Positions 49,078 through 61,406 of a stretch of DNA of 64,000 bases are shown in pieces; positions within the stretch are counted from its first letter, which is position 1, and the number at the start of each line of letters is the position of its first letter. Origin of the DNA: Propionicimonas paludicola (lineage in GTDB: Bacteria; Actinomycetota; Actinomycetes; Propionibacteriales; Propionibacteriaceae); the NCBI RefSeq assembly GCF_002563675.1, contig NZ_PDJC01000001.1:1674001-1738000 (forward strand). The letters are read 5' to 3'. The translations under genes were made by a program, and so were the position numbers. The notes beneath the pieces were generated by a model. It was given only the letters and a program-made list of their open reading frames with translations. It had not been told where the DNA came from and did not search any database.

Positions 49078-50988
49078 TCAGCCCAGCTGACTGAGAATCA
49101 CGATCACGCCCACCAGCACAACGCCGAGGGTCATGGTCAGGGCGTAGCTTCTGACCTGGCCGGTCTGCAGCTTCCTGACTTGGTTGGACAGGCCGACCGT
49201 CAAGGTTGCGAGGCCACCGACCCCGCCGTCGATCACCCGGTCGTCATTGGCGACCAGGCCGCGGGCGGCCAGCATCGTCGGACGAACCACCACGGTTTCG
49301 TTGACCAGATCGCCGAACAGGTCGTTGCGGCCGGCCACCGTGAACGGGTTGCGCGAGGCCGGAGCCTCGGCCGGAACCGGCTGACGGCCGAACAGGTACC
49401 AGCCCAGGGCCACGCCGGCGGCCACGATCAGCATGGTCAGCCAGCCGATCGGACCAGGCGCAATCGAGATCTCCTGGACGTGGTTGCCCACGGCCGGTTC
49501 GAGCCAATCCTGGATCCACCAGTTCATCAGCGCGCCGGCGCCGACGGAGAACACGGCGAGGATGATGAGCGGCACCGTCATCACCAGCGGCGACTCGTGC
49601 GGGTGCACGCCCTCGCGCCAGCGCTTCTCGCCGAAGAACGTCATCAGCATCAGGCGGGTCATGTAGAACGCGGTGATGCCCGCGCCGACTAGCGCGGCGA
49701 TCCCGGCCACAGTGCTCACCTCGAAGGCGGCCTCGATGATGTGGTCCTTGGAGAAGTAGCCGGCGAAGAAGGGGAACCCGATGATCGCCAGGTAGCCCAT
49801 GCCGAAGGTGAGGAACGTAATCCTGGTCACCTTCGCCAGCGCTCCGTAGTGGCGCATGTTCACGTCGTCATCCATGGCGTGCATCACCGAGCCGGCACCC
49901 AGGAACATGTTGGCCTTGAAGAAGCCGTGGGTGAGCAGGTGGAAGATGGCGAAGGCATAGCCGACCGGGCCGAGGCCCGCGGCCAGCATCATGTAGCCGA
50001 TCTGGCTCATGGTGGAGCCGGCCAGCACCTTCTTGATGTCGTCCTTGCTGGTACCGATCCAGGCGCCGACTAGCAGGGTGACCGCACCGACCACGACCAC
50101 GGCGGTGGAGGCCACCGGCGAGATCGAGAAGATCGCGTGGCTGCGGACGACCAGGTACACACCGGCGGTGACCATGGTGGCCGCGTGGATCAGCGCCGAC
50201 ACCGGAGTGGGGCCTTCCATGGCGTCCAGCAGCCAGGCCTGCAGCGGAACCTGGGCGGACTTACCGCAGGCGCCCACGAGCAGGAGCAGGCCGATCGTGG
50301 CGACCCAGAAGGAGTCCAGGTGCTCGGCGCCGGCGTTGACCGCGGCGAACGAGGAGCTGCCGAACAGGGCCAGCATGCTCATCACGGCCATGGTCAGGCC
50401 GAGGTCGCCCACCCGGTTCATCACGAAGGCCTTCTTGGCCGCGGCGGCAGCCGACGGCTTGTGCTGCCAGAAACCGATCAGCAAGTACGAGGCCAGACCG
50501 ACCCCCTCCCAGCCGACGAACAGCACCAGGTAGTTGTCAGCCAGCACCAGGGTGAGCATCGCCGCGATGAACAGGTTCAGGTAGGCGAAGAAGCGTCGAC
50601 GCCGCTCGTCGTGGGCCATGTAGCCCACCGAGTAGACGTGGATCAGCGCACCGACGCCGGTGATCAGCAGCGCGAACAGGATCGACAGCTGGTCGATCAG
50701 CAGTCCGGCGGTCACCTTCCAGGTTCCGGCCGCGATCCAGGTGTACAGCGGCACCGAGATGGCCCGGGACGACTCGTCGGCGAGCAACTGGGAGCCGAAC
50801 AGCGTGGCGGCGATGGCGAAGGACGCGGTGACCGCAGCCACCCCGAGCCAGTGACCGACCTGGTCCAGCAGGCGTCCACCGAGCAGCAGGATCGCCGCGG
50901 AGATCGCCGGGATGGCGATGATCAACCAGGCATAGCTGGTCAGGCCGGTGGCCAGCACCGGGGCGAATGTCGTTTCCAGACTGATCAT
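49078..50988 (-). CDS. nuoL: NADH-quinone oxidoreductase subunit L
   Basis: This 636-residue subunit is the most distal proton pump of complex I, with about 16 helices and the long lateral helix at its C-terminus. Conserved segments are GWEGVGLASYLLIGFW, GKSAQVPLQAWLLDAMEGPTP, and the LLTHGFFKANMFLGAGSVMHA helix. It follows nuoK by 13 bases. Length fits actinobacterial NuoL. Confidence 0.96.
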   Translation of the reverse strand: MISLETTFAPVLATGLTSYAWLIIAIPAISAAILLLGGRLLDQVGHWLGVAAVTASFAIAATLFGSQLLADESSRAISVPLYTWIAAGTWKVTAGLLIDQLSILFALLITGVGALIHVYSVGYMAHDERRRRFFAYLNLFIAAMLTLVLADNYLVLFVGWEGVGLASYLLIGFWQHKPSAAAAAKKAFVMNRVGDLGLTMAVMSMLALFGSSSFAAVNAGAEHLDSFWVATIGLLLLVGACGKSAQVPLQAWLLDAMEGPTPVSALIHAATMVTAGVYLVVRSHAIFSISPVASTAVVVVGAVTLLVGAWIGTSKDDIKKVLAGSTMSQIGYMMLAAGLGPVGYAFAIFHLLTHGFFKANMFLGAGSVMHAMDDDVNMRHYGALAKVTRITFLTFGMGYLAIIGFPFFAGYFSKDHIIEAAFEVSTVAGIAALVGAGITAFYMTRLMLMTFFGEKRWREGVHPHESPLVMTVPLIILAVFSVGAGALMNWWIQDWLEPAVGNHVQEISIAPGPIGWLTMLIVAAGVALGWYLFGRQPVPAEAPASRNPFTVAGRNDLFGDLVNETVVVRPTMLAARGLVANDDRVIDGGVGGLATLTVGLSNQVRKLQTGQVRSYALTMTLGVVLVGVIVILSQLG

Positions 50989-51001
50989 CAGTTGCGGCCC
51001 T

Positions 51002-51301
51002 TCACAGCTTCAGCAGGTTCGCCGCGTCCACCGAGGTGGACCGTCGGGTGCGGTAGATGGTGATGATGATGCTCAACCCGACCACGACCTCGGCGGCCGC
51101 GACGACCATCACGAAGAAGGTGGCCACCTGCCCGTCCAGGTTTCCGCGGGCCGAGGCGAAGGCGACCATCGCCAGGTTCGCCGCGTTCAGCATCAGCTCG
51201 ACCGACATGAAGGCGACCAGCGCGTTGCGGCGCAGCATCACCCCAGCGGTGCCGATCGCGAACAGCGCCGCGGCGAGGTAGAGGTAGTTGTCCGGACTCA
51301 C
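51002..51301 (-). CDS. nuoK: NADH-quinone oxidoreductase subunit K
   Basis: This 99-residue membrane subunit of complex I has three helices. The Glu in [13 protein letters not shown] (second helix) and the one in [11 protein letters not shown] are the proton-path residues of NuoK. The GTG start overlaps the nuoJ stop (GTGA). Confidence 0.95.
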   Translation of the reverse strand: MSPDNYLYLAAALFAIGTAGVMLRRNALVAFMSVELMLNAANLAMVAFASARGNLDGQVATFFVMVVAAAEVVVGLSIIITIYRTRRSTSVDAANLLKL

Positions 51302-52089
51302 TGGTCCTCCTCCTGAGCGGTCTCGACCTGGTCGAAGGCCGTAGCGGTGATCTGGCTCATGGCCGGCGCGTCCACGATCACGCCGCGGGAGACCAGGGTG
51401 GGCGAGACCGAGGCATCGCTCACTGAGCCGTCCGGCAGCAGCGCCGGGGTGGCGATCGAGTTGTGACGGGCCAGGACGCCCGAGTTCGGCAGGGTGCCCG
51501 GGTGGACACCGTCGGTGGCGTAGCGGCGCATCCGCTCAGCGGCCAGATCGGCCTGCGTGGCCTTGGGCTTGGTGCGGGCGTGCTGACCGAGCACCATGGC
51601 GCCGATGGCCGCGGTGATCAGCAGCGCCGAGGTCAGCTCGAAGATGAACACGTAGCGACCGAAGATCAAGGCAGCCAGCGACTCGACGTTGCCGCCGTAG
51701 GCCGCATTCGCGGCGTCCAGGCCGACCTTGGGTCCGCCGCTCAGGGCTCCGGCGATGCCGAAAACGATCAGCCCGAGCATGCCGACCACGGCCGCTCCGG
51801 CGGCCCAGCGCTGACCCTTGAGGGTCTCGACCATGGAGTCCGGGCTATCGACGCCGACCAGCATCAGCACGAACAAGAACAGCATCATGATGGCGCCGGT
51901 GTAGACGATGATCTGGACGAAGGTCAGGAACATGGCGTCCAGCGAGGCGTAGAGCACCGCGAGGTTGATCATCACGAACGCGATGCACAACGCGGAGTAG
52001 ACCGCCTTGCGGAAGACCAGCAGGCCCAGCGCGGCCGCCACCACCATCAACGGTGCGGCGATCCAGAAGGTGATTTCTGCTCCACTCAT
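51298..52089 (-). CDS. nuoJ: NADH-quinone oxidoreductase subunit J
   Basis: This 263-residue subunit has five membrane helices in the first 170 residues (ending near [16 protein letters not shown]), including the [21 protein letters not shown] segment with the pi-bulge helix of NuoJ. A soluble tail of about 90 residues follows, without recognised features; it is longer than in E. coli but similar tails occur in actinobacteria. It overlaps nuoI and nuoK by 4 bases. Confidence 0.95.
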   Translation of the reverse strand: MSGAEITFWIAAPLMVVAAALGLLVFRKAVYSALCIAFVMINLAVLYASLDAMFLTFVQIIVYTGAIMMLFLFVLMLVGVDSPDSMVETLKGQRWAAGAAVVGMLGLIVFGIAGALSGGPKVGLDAANAAYGGNVESLAALIFGRYVFIFELTSALLITAAIGAMVLGQHARTKPKATQADLAAERMRRYATDGVHPGTLPNSGVLARHNSIATPALLPDGSVSDASVSPTLVSRGVIVDAPAMSQITATAFDQVETAQEEDQ

Positions 52090-52649
52090 CGTCCGGCCTC
52101 CCGGTCATCGCCGACCGAGGGCGTCCGGTTGTCCGGCTGCCCGGTGGACGGCAGGCCGAGGAAGTAGTCCTTCTCATCGGCCCCGAGCCGACGCGGATGC
52201 GGCGGCTGCTCCATCCCTGGCAGCAACGGGGCCAGCAGACGGTCCTTGGTGTAGATCATCTTCTCCCTGGTCACGTCGGCCAGCTTGAAGTCATTGGTCA
52301 TGGTCAGCGCGCGGGTCGGGCAAGCCTCGATGCACAGCCCACACAGAATGCAGCGCAGGTAGTTGATCTGGTAGACCCGGCCGTACCGCTCGCCGGGCGA
52401 GTACCGCTCGACATCGGTGTTGTCCGCACCCTCGACGTAGATGGCGTCCGCCGGGCAGGCCCAGGCGCACAGCTCACAGCCCACGCACTTCTCCAGACCG
52501 TCCGGCCAGCGGTTCAGCTGGTGGCGTCCGTGGAAGCGGGGCGCGGTGACCTTCTCCTTGCCCTTCTCCGGGTAGCCCTGGGTGAAGGTCTTCCGGAACA
52601 TCGTCCGGAAGGTCACCCCAAAGCCGGCCCAAGCATCGAAAGCGCCCAT
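52086..52649 (-). CDS. nuoI: NADH-quinone oxidoreductase subunit I
   Basis: This 187-residue 8Fe ferredoxin-like subunit carries clusters N6a and N6b near the quinone site. The two motifs are [16 protein letters not shown] and [17 protein letters not shown]. The N-terminal amphipathic helix ([21 protein letters not shown]) rests on the membrane. It starts at ATG 52649, sharing one base with the nuoH stop. Confidence 0.97.
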   Translation of the reverse strand: MGAFDAWAGFGVTFRTMFRKTFTQGYPEKGKEKVTAPRFHGRHQLNRWPDGLEKCVGCELCAWACPADAIYVEGADNTDVERYSPGERYGRVYQINYLRCILCGLCIEACPTRALTMTNDFKLADVTREKMIYTKDRLLAPLLPGMEQPPHPRRLGADEKDYFLGLPSTGQPDNRTPSVGDDREAGR

Positions 52650-53950
52650 CAGCTCTCTCCTCCGCTGGTCTGGTCGACATCGGTCAACTCGGCAGGAGCC
52701 GGGGCGACCACATTGCTGAACTCGGGCAGCGCCTGACCCGGCATCGGCGGCACCGGATAGCCGCCGGCGAACGCGTCCAGCACCGTCGGACGGGTGGGCG
52801 GCGGGACCTCGGGCTTCTCACCCACGAAGGCGAAGACCAGCAGGCCGAGCACCACCACACCGATCACCAGGTACAGCAGCGGGCCCTGCAGCAGGCCGGC
52901 GTTACCCAGCCCACGGAAGGTGGCCACCAGGGCGACCCAGACCAAGGAGATCGGGATCAGCGCCTTCCAGCCCAGGCTCATGAACTGGTCGTAGCGGAAC
53001 CGCGGCAGGGTGCCACGCAGCCAGACGAACAGCGAGATGAACAGCTGCACCTTGACCGCGAACCAGATCGGGCCGAGCCACGGGTTGTCCAGGCCGGGCA
53101 CCAGGTTCAGCGGCCAGAACGGCAGGTAGCCGCCCACGAACAAGGTGGTGGCGATCGCCGACACGGTGGCCATGTTGATGTACTCGGCCAGGAAGTAGAT
53201 CGCGTACTTGAAGCCGGAGTACTCGGTGATGTAGCCGCTGACCAGCTCCGACTCCGCCTCGGGCAGGTCGAAGGGTGCGCGGTTGGTCTCACCGACCATC
53301 GAGATCACGTAGACCACGAAAGCCGGCAGCATCATCAGCCAGTACCAGCTCTGCAGAGTGGTGTGGTAGCCGAAGAAGACCACCTCATTGCGCTGCGCCT
53401 CGACGATGGTGTGGGTCGACATCGAGCCGGAGAACAGGAACACCGAGACCAGGGACAGTCCCATGCCGATCTCGTAGGAGATCATCTGGGCGCTGGACCG
53501 CAGGCCGCCGAGCAGCGAGTAGGGCGAGTTGGACGCCCAGCCGGCCAGCACGAAGCCGTAGATGCCGATGCTGGTCACCGCCAGCAGGACCAGCACGCCG
53601 ACCGGCAGGTCAGCCAGCTGCAGGTAGGTCTTGACGCCGAAGATCTCCACCTCGCCGCCGAAAGGGATCACAGCCCAGGCCGTGAAGGCCGCGGTTCCGG
53701 CGATGATCGGGGCAAGGACGAACAGCACCCGGTCCACCATGGACGGGATGAAGTCCTCCTTGATCAGGAGTTTCATGCCATCGGCCAAGGCCTGAAGCAG
53801 ACCGAACGGGCCGTTCATGATCGGGCCGAGTCGGTGCTGCATCTTGCCGACCAGCCGCCGCTCGTACCAGACGTTGAAGATCGTCCAGAGCAGCAGGACG
53901 ACGAACAGTACGACGACCTTGATCAGGACCAACCACCACGGATCGTTCAT
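52649..53950 (-). CDS. nuoH: NADH-quinone oxidoreductase subunit H
   Basis: This 433-residue subunit has eight helices and forms the quinone cavity with NuoB and NuoD. Marks are [24 protein letters not shown] near 27 and the [20 protein letters not shown] loop with the charged residues of the E-channel. A Pro-rich tail of about 60 residues ([13 protein letters not shown]) extends past the E. coli length. It overlaps nuoG by 4 bases. Confidence 0.97.
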   Translation of the reverse strand: MNDPWWLVLIKVVVLFVVLLLWTIFNVWYERRLVGKMQHRLGPIMNGPFGLLQALADGMKLLIKEDFIPSMVDRVLFVLAPIIAGTAAFTAWAVIPFGGEVEIFGVKTYLQLADLPVGVLVLLAVTSIGIYGFVLAGWASNSPYSLLGGLRSSAQMISYEIGMGLSLVSVFLFSGSMSTHTIVEAQRNEVVFFGYHTTLQSWYWLMMLPAFVVYVISMVGETNRAPFDLPEAESELVSGYITEYSGFKYAIYFLAEYINMATVSAIATTLFVGGYLPFWPLNLVPGLDNPWLGPIWFAVKVQLFISLFVWLRGTLPRFRYDQFMSLGWKALIPISLVWVALVATFRGLGNAGLLQGPLLYLVIGVVVLGLLVFAFVGEKPEVPPPTRPTVLDAFAGGYPVPPMPGQALPEFSNVVAPAPAELTDVDQTSGGES

Positions 53951-56379
53951 TCCTCGCCTCCCAGGCTCAGCGCGACCTCGTCGCCGAAGACCACCCCGAG
54001 CTCGCCGAGCCCGGTTCCGGCCGAGTTGGTCGGCAACCAGACCGTCCCATCGACCATGTCGGCGCTGATCGCGACCGGCATCGTGTACCAGCCGGCTGCA
54101 GCCGTGATGGTGACCAGCTGGCCATCGGCTGCACCGAGACGCTCGGCCAGCGCCGGGCTGATCCGGGCCACCGTGGGCTTCGCGGTGGCGGCCAGCGCAG
54201 ACTCACCGTCCTGGCCTCGGCCACCGTCGATCAGCTGGCGCCAAGTGGACAGCTTCACCAGCTGTTCGCCCTGGCCAGAAGCCTTCGCCGCGGCCTTGGC
54301 CGACTTCGTGGACGCCTTGGCGGCCGACTTCTTGGCGGCCGGACGCTGGTAGCTGCCCAGCTCGGCCAGCTCGGCAGCGGCCTGCGCGGTGGTGCGGATG
54401 CCCAGTGGCGCGCCCAGCGCGTCGGCCAGAGCAGCCAGCACCCGCAGGTCGGTCATCGGTGCGCCGGTCCCCCGGATCACCTGGCTGACCGCACCTGGAC
54501 GATGCTCCCAGTTCCAGAAGGTGCCCGACCGCTCCTCGATCAGCGCCACCGGGAAGACCACGTCGGCCCGATCGGTGACTTCAGAGGTGCGGTTCTCCAA
54601 GCTGACCAGGAAACCGACCTGATCGAGCCCGGCCCGCACCGCAGCGGCGTCGGCGAAGTCGACCGGCTCCAAGCCGGCCACCACGAGGGCGCCCAGCTCA
54701 CCGGCAGCAGCCGCGGCCAGAATGGCCGGCGCCTCCAGGCCCGCGGCGGACGGCAGCGACTCGGTCTCCCAGGCGCTGGCCACGTCGACCCGAGCGGCGG
54801 CATCGGCCACCGGACGTCCGCCGGGCAGCAGGTTGGGCAGGCAGCCGGCCTCGATGGCACCGCGATCACCGGCACGCCGGGGAACCCAGGCCAGCCGGGC
54901 TCCGGCTGCGTCGGCCACCTCGGCGGCGGCGTTCAGCGCGCCCGCCGCCAGAGCAGCTCGCTCGCCGACCAGGATCACCGCGCCGGCCGGAAGGTCGAGA
55001 CCGCGCAGAGCGGCCGCCTCCTCACCGGGGACGGTGGAGATCAGTTCGGCGTTCAGCTTGGTGCTGCCGTTGCTCAGCCGAGCCGCGATCACCTTGACCG
55101 CCAGGCCCTTCTTGCGGACCGCCTTGCGCAGCCGCAGGAAGACCAGCGGAGCCTCCTCCTCGGCCTCCAGGCCCACCAGAACCACGGTTCCGGCGGTCTC
55201 CAGGTCGGTGTAGGTGACCGCATCGCTCACGCTGCGTCCGGCCACCCGATCGGCCAGGAAGGCCGCCTCGTCGGTACCGATCGGACGCGACCGGAAGTCG
55301 ATGTTGTTGGTGCCCAGCACCGTCCGAGCGAACTTGGCGTAGCCGTAGGCGTCCTCGATGGTCAGTCGGCCGCCGGTCAGCACGCCGACCCGCTCGCCGG
55401 CCGCCTTCAGTCCGGTCACGGCTGCGTCGATCGCCTCGGCCCAGGAGGCCGGCTTCAGTTCGCCGTCCCGGCGGACCAGCGGAGTAGTCAGCCGATCCTC
55501 GCCGCGTCCCGAGACGAAGGCGAATCGGCCCTTGTCACAGTTCCATTCCTCGTTCACCTCGGGCGCATTCGCGGCCAGCCGGCGGCGAACCACACCATGG
55601 CGCTGGTCGGACCGCAAGGTGCAGCCGGCCGCGCAGTGCTCACAGGTGACTTCGGTGCTGACCAGGTCGTAGGGCCGGCTGTTGAACCGGTACGAGGTCG
55701 AGGTCAGGGCGCCGACCGGGCAGATCTGGACGACATTGCCCGAGAAGTAGGAGTCATAGGGGTCATCGGCGTACTTGCCGACCTGCTGCAGCGCGCCGCG
55801 CTCGACCAGAGCGATCAGCGGGTCGCCGGAGATCTGCTCGGAGAACCGGGTGCAGCGGGCGCACAGCACGCAACGCTCCCGGTCCAGCAAGATCTGCGAC
55901 GAGATCGGCACCGGCTTCGGGTAGGTGCGCTTGACCCCCTGGTAGCGGGACTCGCCGTGACCATTGCTGAGCGCCTGGTTCTGCAGCGGGCACTCGCCGC
56001 CCTTGTCGCAGATCGGGCAGTCCAGCGGGTGGTTGATCAGCAGCAGCTCCAGCATGCCGGTCTGGGCTTTCGCGGCCACCGCCGAAGTGTGCTGGGTCTT
56101 GATCTGCATCCCGTTGGCGACCTCGAGCGTGCAGGAGGCCTGCGGCTTGGGGAAGCCGCGGCCGTTGCCGGCATCGGGAACCTCGACCATGCACTGGCGG
56201 CAGGCACCCTGCGGATCCAGCAGCGGGTGGTCACAGAACCGAGGGATGGCGATCCCGACCAGCTCGGCGGCCCGGATGGCCAAGGTGCCCTTGGGCACGG
56301 CCACCTCGATGCCGTCGATGGTGACCGTGATGGTGTCGACCGCAGCCACGTCCTGGCCGGCCTTGGCAATCACGCTCAT
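53947..56379 (-). CDS. nuoG: NADH-quinone oxidoreductase subunit G
   Basis: This 810-residue iron-sulfur subunit carries a 2Fe-2S site near CDHPLLDPQGACRQCMVEV, a HPLDCPICDKGGECPLQNQA region, and 4Fe-4S clusters in CVLCARCTRFSEQ and CEHCAAGC. A molybdopterin-like domain without cofactor follows. Around residues 680-700 a Lys/Ala/Ser-rich linker (KKSAAKASTKSAKAAAKASG) interrupts the domain. It overlaps nuoF by 4 bases. Length is close to the mycobacterial protein. Confidence 0.95.
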   Translation of the reverse strand: MSVIAKAGQDVAAVDTITVTIDGIEVAVPKGTLAIRAAELVGIAIPRFCDHPLLDPQGACRQCMVEVPDAGNGRGFPKPQASCTLEVANGMQIKTQHTSAVAAKAQTGMLELLLINHPLDCPICDKGGECPLQNQALSNGHGESRYQGVKRTYPKPVPISSQILLDRERCVLCARCTRFSEQISGDPLIALVERGALQQVGKYADDPYDSYFSGNVVQICPVGALTSTSYRFNSRPYDLVSTEVTCEHCAAGCTLRSDQRHGVVRRRLAANAPEVNEEWNCDKGRFAFVSGRGEDRLTTPLVRRDGELKPASWAEAIDAAVTGLKAAGERVGVLTGGRLTIEDAYGYAKFARTVLGTNNIDFRSRPIGTDEAAFLADRVAGRSVSDAVTYTDLETAGTVVLVGLEAEEEAPLVFLRLRKAVRKKGLAVKVIAARLSNGSTKLNAELISTVPGEEAAALRGLDLPAGAVILVGERAALAAGALNAAAEVADAAGARLAWVPRRAGDRGAIEAGCLPNLLPGGRPVADAAARVDVASAWETESLPSAAGLEAPAILAAAAAGELGALVVAGLEPVDFADAAAVRAGLDQVGFLVSLENRTSEVTDRADVVFPVALIEERSGTFWNWEHRPGAVSQVIRGTGAPMTDLRVLAALADALGAPLGIRTTAQAAAELAELGSYQRPAAKKSAAKASTKSAKAAAKASGQGEQLVKLSTWRQLIDGGRGQDGESALAATAKPTVARISPALAERLGAADGQLVTITAAAGWYTMPVAISADMVDGTVWLPTNSAGTGLGELGVVFGDEVALSLGGEE

Positions 56380-57698
56380 GCGTGCGCTCCTGACTTGTCT
56401 GCCACCGCGAACAGGGCACTACGACCGTAGGGGAACAGCTCCCAGGCCGGAGTGTGATAGCCGGCCTCGAACTCGGAACGGAAGTGCCGCACCGCGCTGG
56501 TGACACAGGCCACCGCGCCGTCGGCCAGGGCACAGAACGACTTGCCGCCGATGTTGTCGGCCACATCGAGCAGCTTTTCGACATCGCCCTCTTCGGCTTC
56601 GCCGGCCTCGAACCGCTTCAGGATCTGGACCATCCACCAGTTGCCTTCACGACACGGCGTGCACTTGCCACAGGACTCGTGCTTGTAGAACTCGACCCAG
56701 CGCAGCGTGGTGCGCACCACCGAGGTGGTCTCGTCGAAGACCTGCAGTGCCTTGGTGCCCAGCATCGAGCCGACGCCGGCCATCCCCTCGTAGTCGAGCG
56801 GGACGTCCAGGTGCTCGGCGGTCAGGATCGGGGTGGACGAGCCGCCCGGAGTCCAGAACTTCAGCTGATGCCCGGTCCGGATCCCGCCGGACAGGTCGAG
56901 CAGCTGGCGCAGGGTGATCCCCAGCGGCGCCTCGAACTGGCCGGGACGACGCACATGGCCCGACAGCGAGTACAAGGTCATCCCCTTGGACTTCTCGGTG
57001 CCCATCGAGGAGAACCAGGCCGCACCGTTGCCGACGATGGCCGGAACCGAGGCGATCGACTCGACGTTGTTGATCACGGTCGGGGACGCGTACAGGCCGG
57101 CCACGGCCGGGAACGGCGGACGCAGCCGCGGCTGACCGCGGCGGCCTTCCAGCGAATCCAGCAGCGCGGTCTCTTCACCGCAGATGTAGGCACCGGCGCC
57201 GGCGTGGACGATGATGTCCAGGTCGTAGCCCGAGCCCAGGATGTTCTTGCCCAGCAGCCCGGCCGCGTAGGCCTCGGCCACGGCGGCCTGCATCCGGCGA
57301 TGCACGTGCAGCACCTCGCCACGGATGTAGACGAAGGCGGTGTGGCAGCCGATCGCATACGAGGCGATGATCATGCCCTCGACCAGGGTGTGCGGACTGG
57401 CCAGCAGCAGCGGCATGTCCTTGCAGGTGCCCGGCTCGGACTCGTCGGCGTTCACCACCAGGTACTTGGGGTTGGGGTTGTCCTTGGGCACGAAGCTCCA
57501 CTTCATGCCGGTCGGGAAGCCCGCCCCGCCACGTCCGCGCAGTCCGGCGTCCTTGACCAGGGTGGTCACCTCGTCCGGAGAGAGCTTCAGGGCCTTCTCG
57601 ATGGCGGTGTAGCCGCCGCCGGCCCGGTAGCCGTCCAGCGTCCAGGAACGCTCGGTGCCCCAGTTGGCCGACAGGACCGGAGTCAGAACATCACTCAT
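56376..57698 (-). CDS. nuoF: NADH-quinone oxidoreductase subunit F
   Basis: This 440-residue subunit binds NADH and FMN and carries the N3 4Fe-4S cluster. GLRGRGGAGFPTGMKW (near 49) is the NADH/FMN loop, GAGAYICGEETALLDSLEG the FMN site, and ESCGKCTPCREG with a later Cys binds the cluster. Its ATG overlaps the nuoE stop by one base. It precedes nuoG. Confidence 0.97.
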   Translation of the reverse strand: MSDVLTPVLSANWGTERSWTLDGYRAGGGYTAIEKALKLSPDEVTTLVKDAGLRGRGGAGFPTGMKWSFVPKDNPNPKYLVVNADESEPGTCKDMPLLLASPHTLVEGMIIASYAIGCHTAFVYIRGEVLHVHRRMQAAVAEAYAAGLLGKNILGSGYDLDIIVHAGAGAYICGEETALLDSLEGRRGQPRLRPPFPAVAGLYASPTVINNVESIASVPAIVGNGAAWFSSMGTEKSKGMTLYSLSGHVRRPGQFEAPLGITLRQLLDLSGGIRTGHQLKFWTPGGSSTPILTAEHLDVPLDYEGMAGVGSMLGTKALQVFDETTSVVRTTLRWVEFYKHESCGKCTPCREGNWWMVQILKRFEAGEAEEGDVEKLLDVADNIGGKSFCALADGAVACVTSAVRHFRSEFEAGYHTPAWELFPYGRSALFAVADKSGAHA

Positions 57699-58410
57699 CA
57701 GGCCTGCTCCCCCTTCGGTGCGGTCCAGCCGTGCTCATCGGCCAGCTGCTTGCCCAGCAAGGACGCCTCGCCGGCACTGGGGCCCTCGTCGGCACGTCCG
57801 TCGGGGTAGCCGGCCAGCACTCGCTCGGCCTCACGCCAGCTGGTGATGGTCGCGCCGCGGGTCGAGGTGACCTCGCGGTCGGCAGCCAGGTCGTCGAGCA
57901 GCTTCTCGGCCTTCTGCGGGGTCATGTTGTCCATGAACTCCCAGTTGACCGTCATCACCGGCGCGAAGTCACAGGCCGCATTGCATTCGATCCGCTCGAG
58001 GCTGAACGTGCCATCGGGCGTGGTCTCGTCCGGGCCGATGCCCAGCTTGTGGCTGACCTGATCGAGCAGCGCGTCGCCGCCCATCACCGCGCACAGCGCC
58101 GTGGTGCAGACCCCGACGTGGTGCTTGCCGCCGGGACGGCGCCGGTACATCGTGTAGAAGGTGGCCACACCGGAGACCTGAGCCGGGGTGATCCCGAGGA
58201 TCTCGGCGCAGATCTCGATGCCGGCCGGGGAGACCCGTCCGTCCACGCTCTGCACCAGGTGCAGCATCGGCAGCAGGGCCGACCGCGGCTGCGGGTAGCG
58301 CGCTGCGAGTGCCCGCAACTCTTCGATCGTCTTCTCGTCGATCGAGGTGCTCGGATCGCTCATGTCGACCTCCCCCGAGTTGGGGAAGAACGACTGGAAC
58401 TCGTGTCCGC

Positions 58411-58414
<4 letters not shown>
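57698..58414 (-). CDS. nuoE: NADH-quinone oxidoreductase subunit E
   Basis: This 238-residue thioredoxin-like subunit holds the N1a 2Fe-2S cluster. The four Cys are in [12 protein letters not shown] and [11 protein letters not shown]. The C-terminal tail (about 45 residues, [19 protein letters not shown]) is longer than in E. coli, as in mycobacteria. I chose ATG 58414 because it overlaps the nuoD stop (ATGA); an ATG at 58363 with a stronger GGGAGG site would remove 17 residues and is equally plausible. Confidence 0.93.
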
Positions 58415-59756
<1,342 letters not shown>

Positions 59757-59757
<1 letters not shown>

Positions 59758-60437
59758 CAGTAGCTCCTGCGGGAATCGACCGGCGGCACCACGGTGCCCT
59801 TGAACTCGATCGGGATCCCGCCCAGCGGGTAATCCTTACGCTGCGGGTGGCCTACCCAGTCGTCCGGCATCAGGATCCGGGTCAGGTGCGGGTGGCCATC
59901 AAAGATGATCCCGAACATGTCCCAGGCCTCACGCTCGTGCCAGTCGGCCGCCGGGTAAGTGGCCACAACGGACGGGACGTGCGGGTCGGCGTCCGGGCAG
60001 GTGACCTCGATCCGGATCCGGCGATTGTGAGTCATCGACTGCAGGTGGTAGACCACGTGCAACTCGCTGCCCAGCTCGTCGGGGTAATGCACGCCGGAGA
60101 CCGAGGCGCAGAACTCGAAGCGCAGGAAGGCGTCATCACGCAGCGCCTGCATCACCTCGAGGATGCGTTCGCGCGCGACGTAGACGGTCAGCTCACCGTG
60201 ATCGACGACCACCTTGTAGAAGGGGTCGGCCACCAGGACGGACAAGCGAGCCAGCGCGTCGTCGAACCAGGAGCCGTAAGGCGCCGTGGCCGCAGCCGGC
60301 CACTCGACGCTGCGGCGCAGGCCGGCGTAGCCGGAAGTGTCGCCGCTGCCGGTCCCCCACATGCCCTGACGAATCGGGGTGGTCTGCGCGGCCGGAGCCG
60401 GCCCGGCCTCGGGGAGCAGCGCGTCGTTGTCACTCAT
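59757..60437 (-). CDS. nuoC: NADH-quinone oxidoreductase subunit C
   Basis: This 226-residue subunit of the hydrophilic arm joins NuoB and NuoD. The conserved region is [23 protein letters not shown], followed by [18 protein letters not shown]. About 70 residues at the N-terminus are an actinobacterial-type extension rich in Pro and Gly. It overlaps nuoB by 4 bases and is separate from NuoD, unlike E. coli. Confidence 0.95.
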
Positions 60438-60991
60438 CGCAGCAGCCCCTTCAGCTCATGGGTGGCCGGAGCGATCAGGGCAGCGGCCTCGGCCGCGTCC
60501 TGGGCGTCGATCTCGTTCTGACCGATCGGACGCTTGGCGACGATGCCCTTCTTCAGCTTCCACATGGCATCGATCAGCATGTCCGGGCGCGGCGGGCAGC
60601 CGGGCACGTAGATGTCGACCGGGACCAGGTGATCGCCGCCCTGGACGATCGCGTAGTTGTTGAACATGCCACCGCTGGAGGCGCACACACCCATGGCCAT
60701 GACCCACTTGGGGTTCGGCATCTGGTCGTACACCTGACGCAGCACCGGCGCCATCTTCTGGCTGATCCGGCCGGAGATGATCATCAGGTCGGCCTGGCGC
60801 GGTGACGCGCGGAAGACCTCCTGGCCCCAGCGGCCGGCGTCGAAACGCGGCGCACCGTAGGTCATCATCTCGATCGCACAGCAGGCCAGGCCGAAGGTGG
60901 CCGGCCAGAACGAGGCCTGACGCATCCAGCCGAACAGCCCTTCCAGGGTGGTCAGCACCACGCCCTGGGGAACCTTGTCCTCAATGCCCAT
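60434..60991 (-). CDS. nuoB: NADH-quinone oxidoreductase subunit B
   Basis: This 185-residue subunit carries cluster N2, the last electron carrier before quinone. Its Cys ligands are in [11 protein letters not shown] (tandem CC), [18 protein letters not shown] and [11 protein letters not shown]. The basic loop [20 protein letters not shown] is typical. It lies 12 bases after nuoA. Confidence 0.97.
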   Translation of the reverse strand: MGIEDKVPQGVVLTTLEGLFGWMRQASFWPATFGLACCAIEMMTYGAPRFDAGRWGQEVFRASPRQADLMIISGRISQKMAPVLRQVYDQMPNPKWVMAMGVCASSGGMFNNYAIVQGGDHLVPVDIYVPGCPPRPDMLIDAMWKLKKGIVAKRPIGQNEIDAQDAAEAAALIAPATHELKGLLR

Positions 60992-61003
60992 TCGCGGTTA
61001 CCT

Positions 61004-61363
61004 TCACTCCCATTCCAGGCCGCCGCGACGCCAGACATAGGCGTAGGCGACGAACACCGTGACCATGAACAACAGCATTTCCACTAGGGCAAACAGGCCC
61101 AGCTTGTCGAAGGTGACCGCCCAGGGGTAGAGGAAGATCGTCTCGATATCGAACACGATGAACAGCATCGCGATGATGTAGTACTTGATCGAGAAGCGTC
61201 CGCCACCGGTCGCCTGAGGCGTCGGGTCGATCCCGCATTCGTAGGACTGGTACTTGATCCGGTTCCAGCGGCGCGGACCGACGTAGGCGCTGAGCCAGAT
61301 CGAGATCGCCATGAACACGGCGGCCAGAACCAAGATCCCCAGGAGTGGAATGTAGGGGCTCAT
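61004..61363 (-). CDS. nuoA: NADH-quinone oxidoreductase subunit A
   Basis: This 119-residue membrane subunit of complex I has three helices. The loop YECGIDPTPQATGGGRFSIKYY and the IVFDIETIFLYPWAV helix are conserved. I chose ATG 61363 as the standard start; a GTG at 61405 adds 14 residues. It is the first gene of the 14-gene nuo operon. Only about 43 bases separate it from the MenJ-like gene, so read-through from there is likely. Confidence 0.93.
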   Translation of the reverse strand: MSPYIPLLGILVLAAVFMAISIWLSAYVGPRRWNRIKYQSYECGIDPTPQATGGGRFSIKYYIIAMLFIVFDIETIFLYPWAVTFDKLGLFALVEMLLFMVTVFVAYAYVWRRGGLEWE

Positions 61364-61406
61364 CGGTAGCACCGTCCCTTCTTCGTAGTTCCCTGCGGCG
61401 TGCACG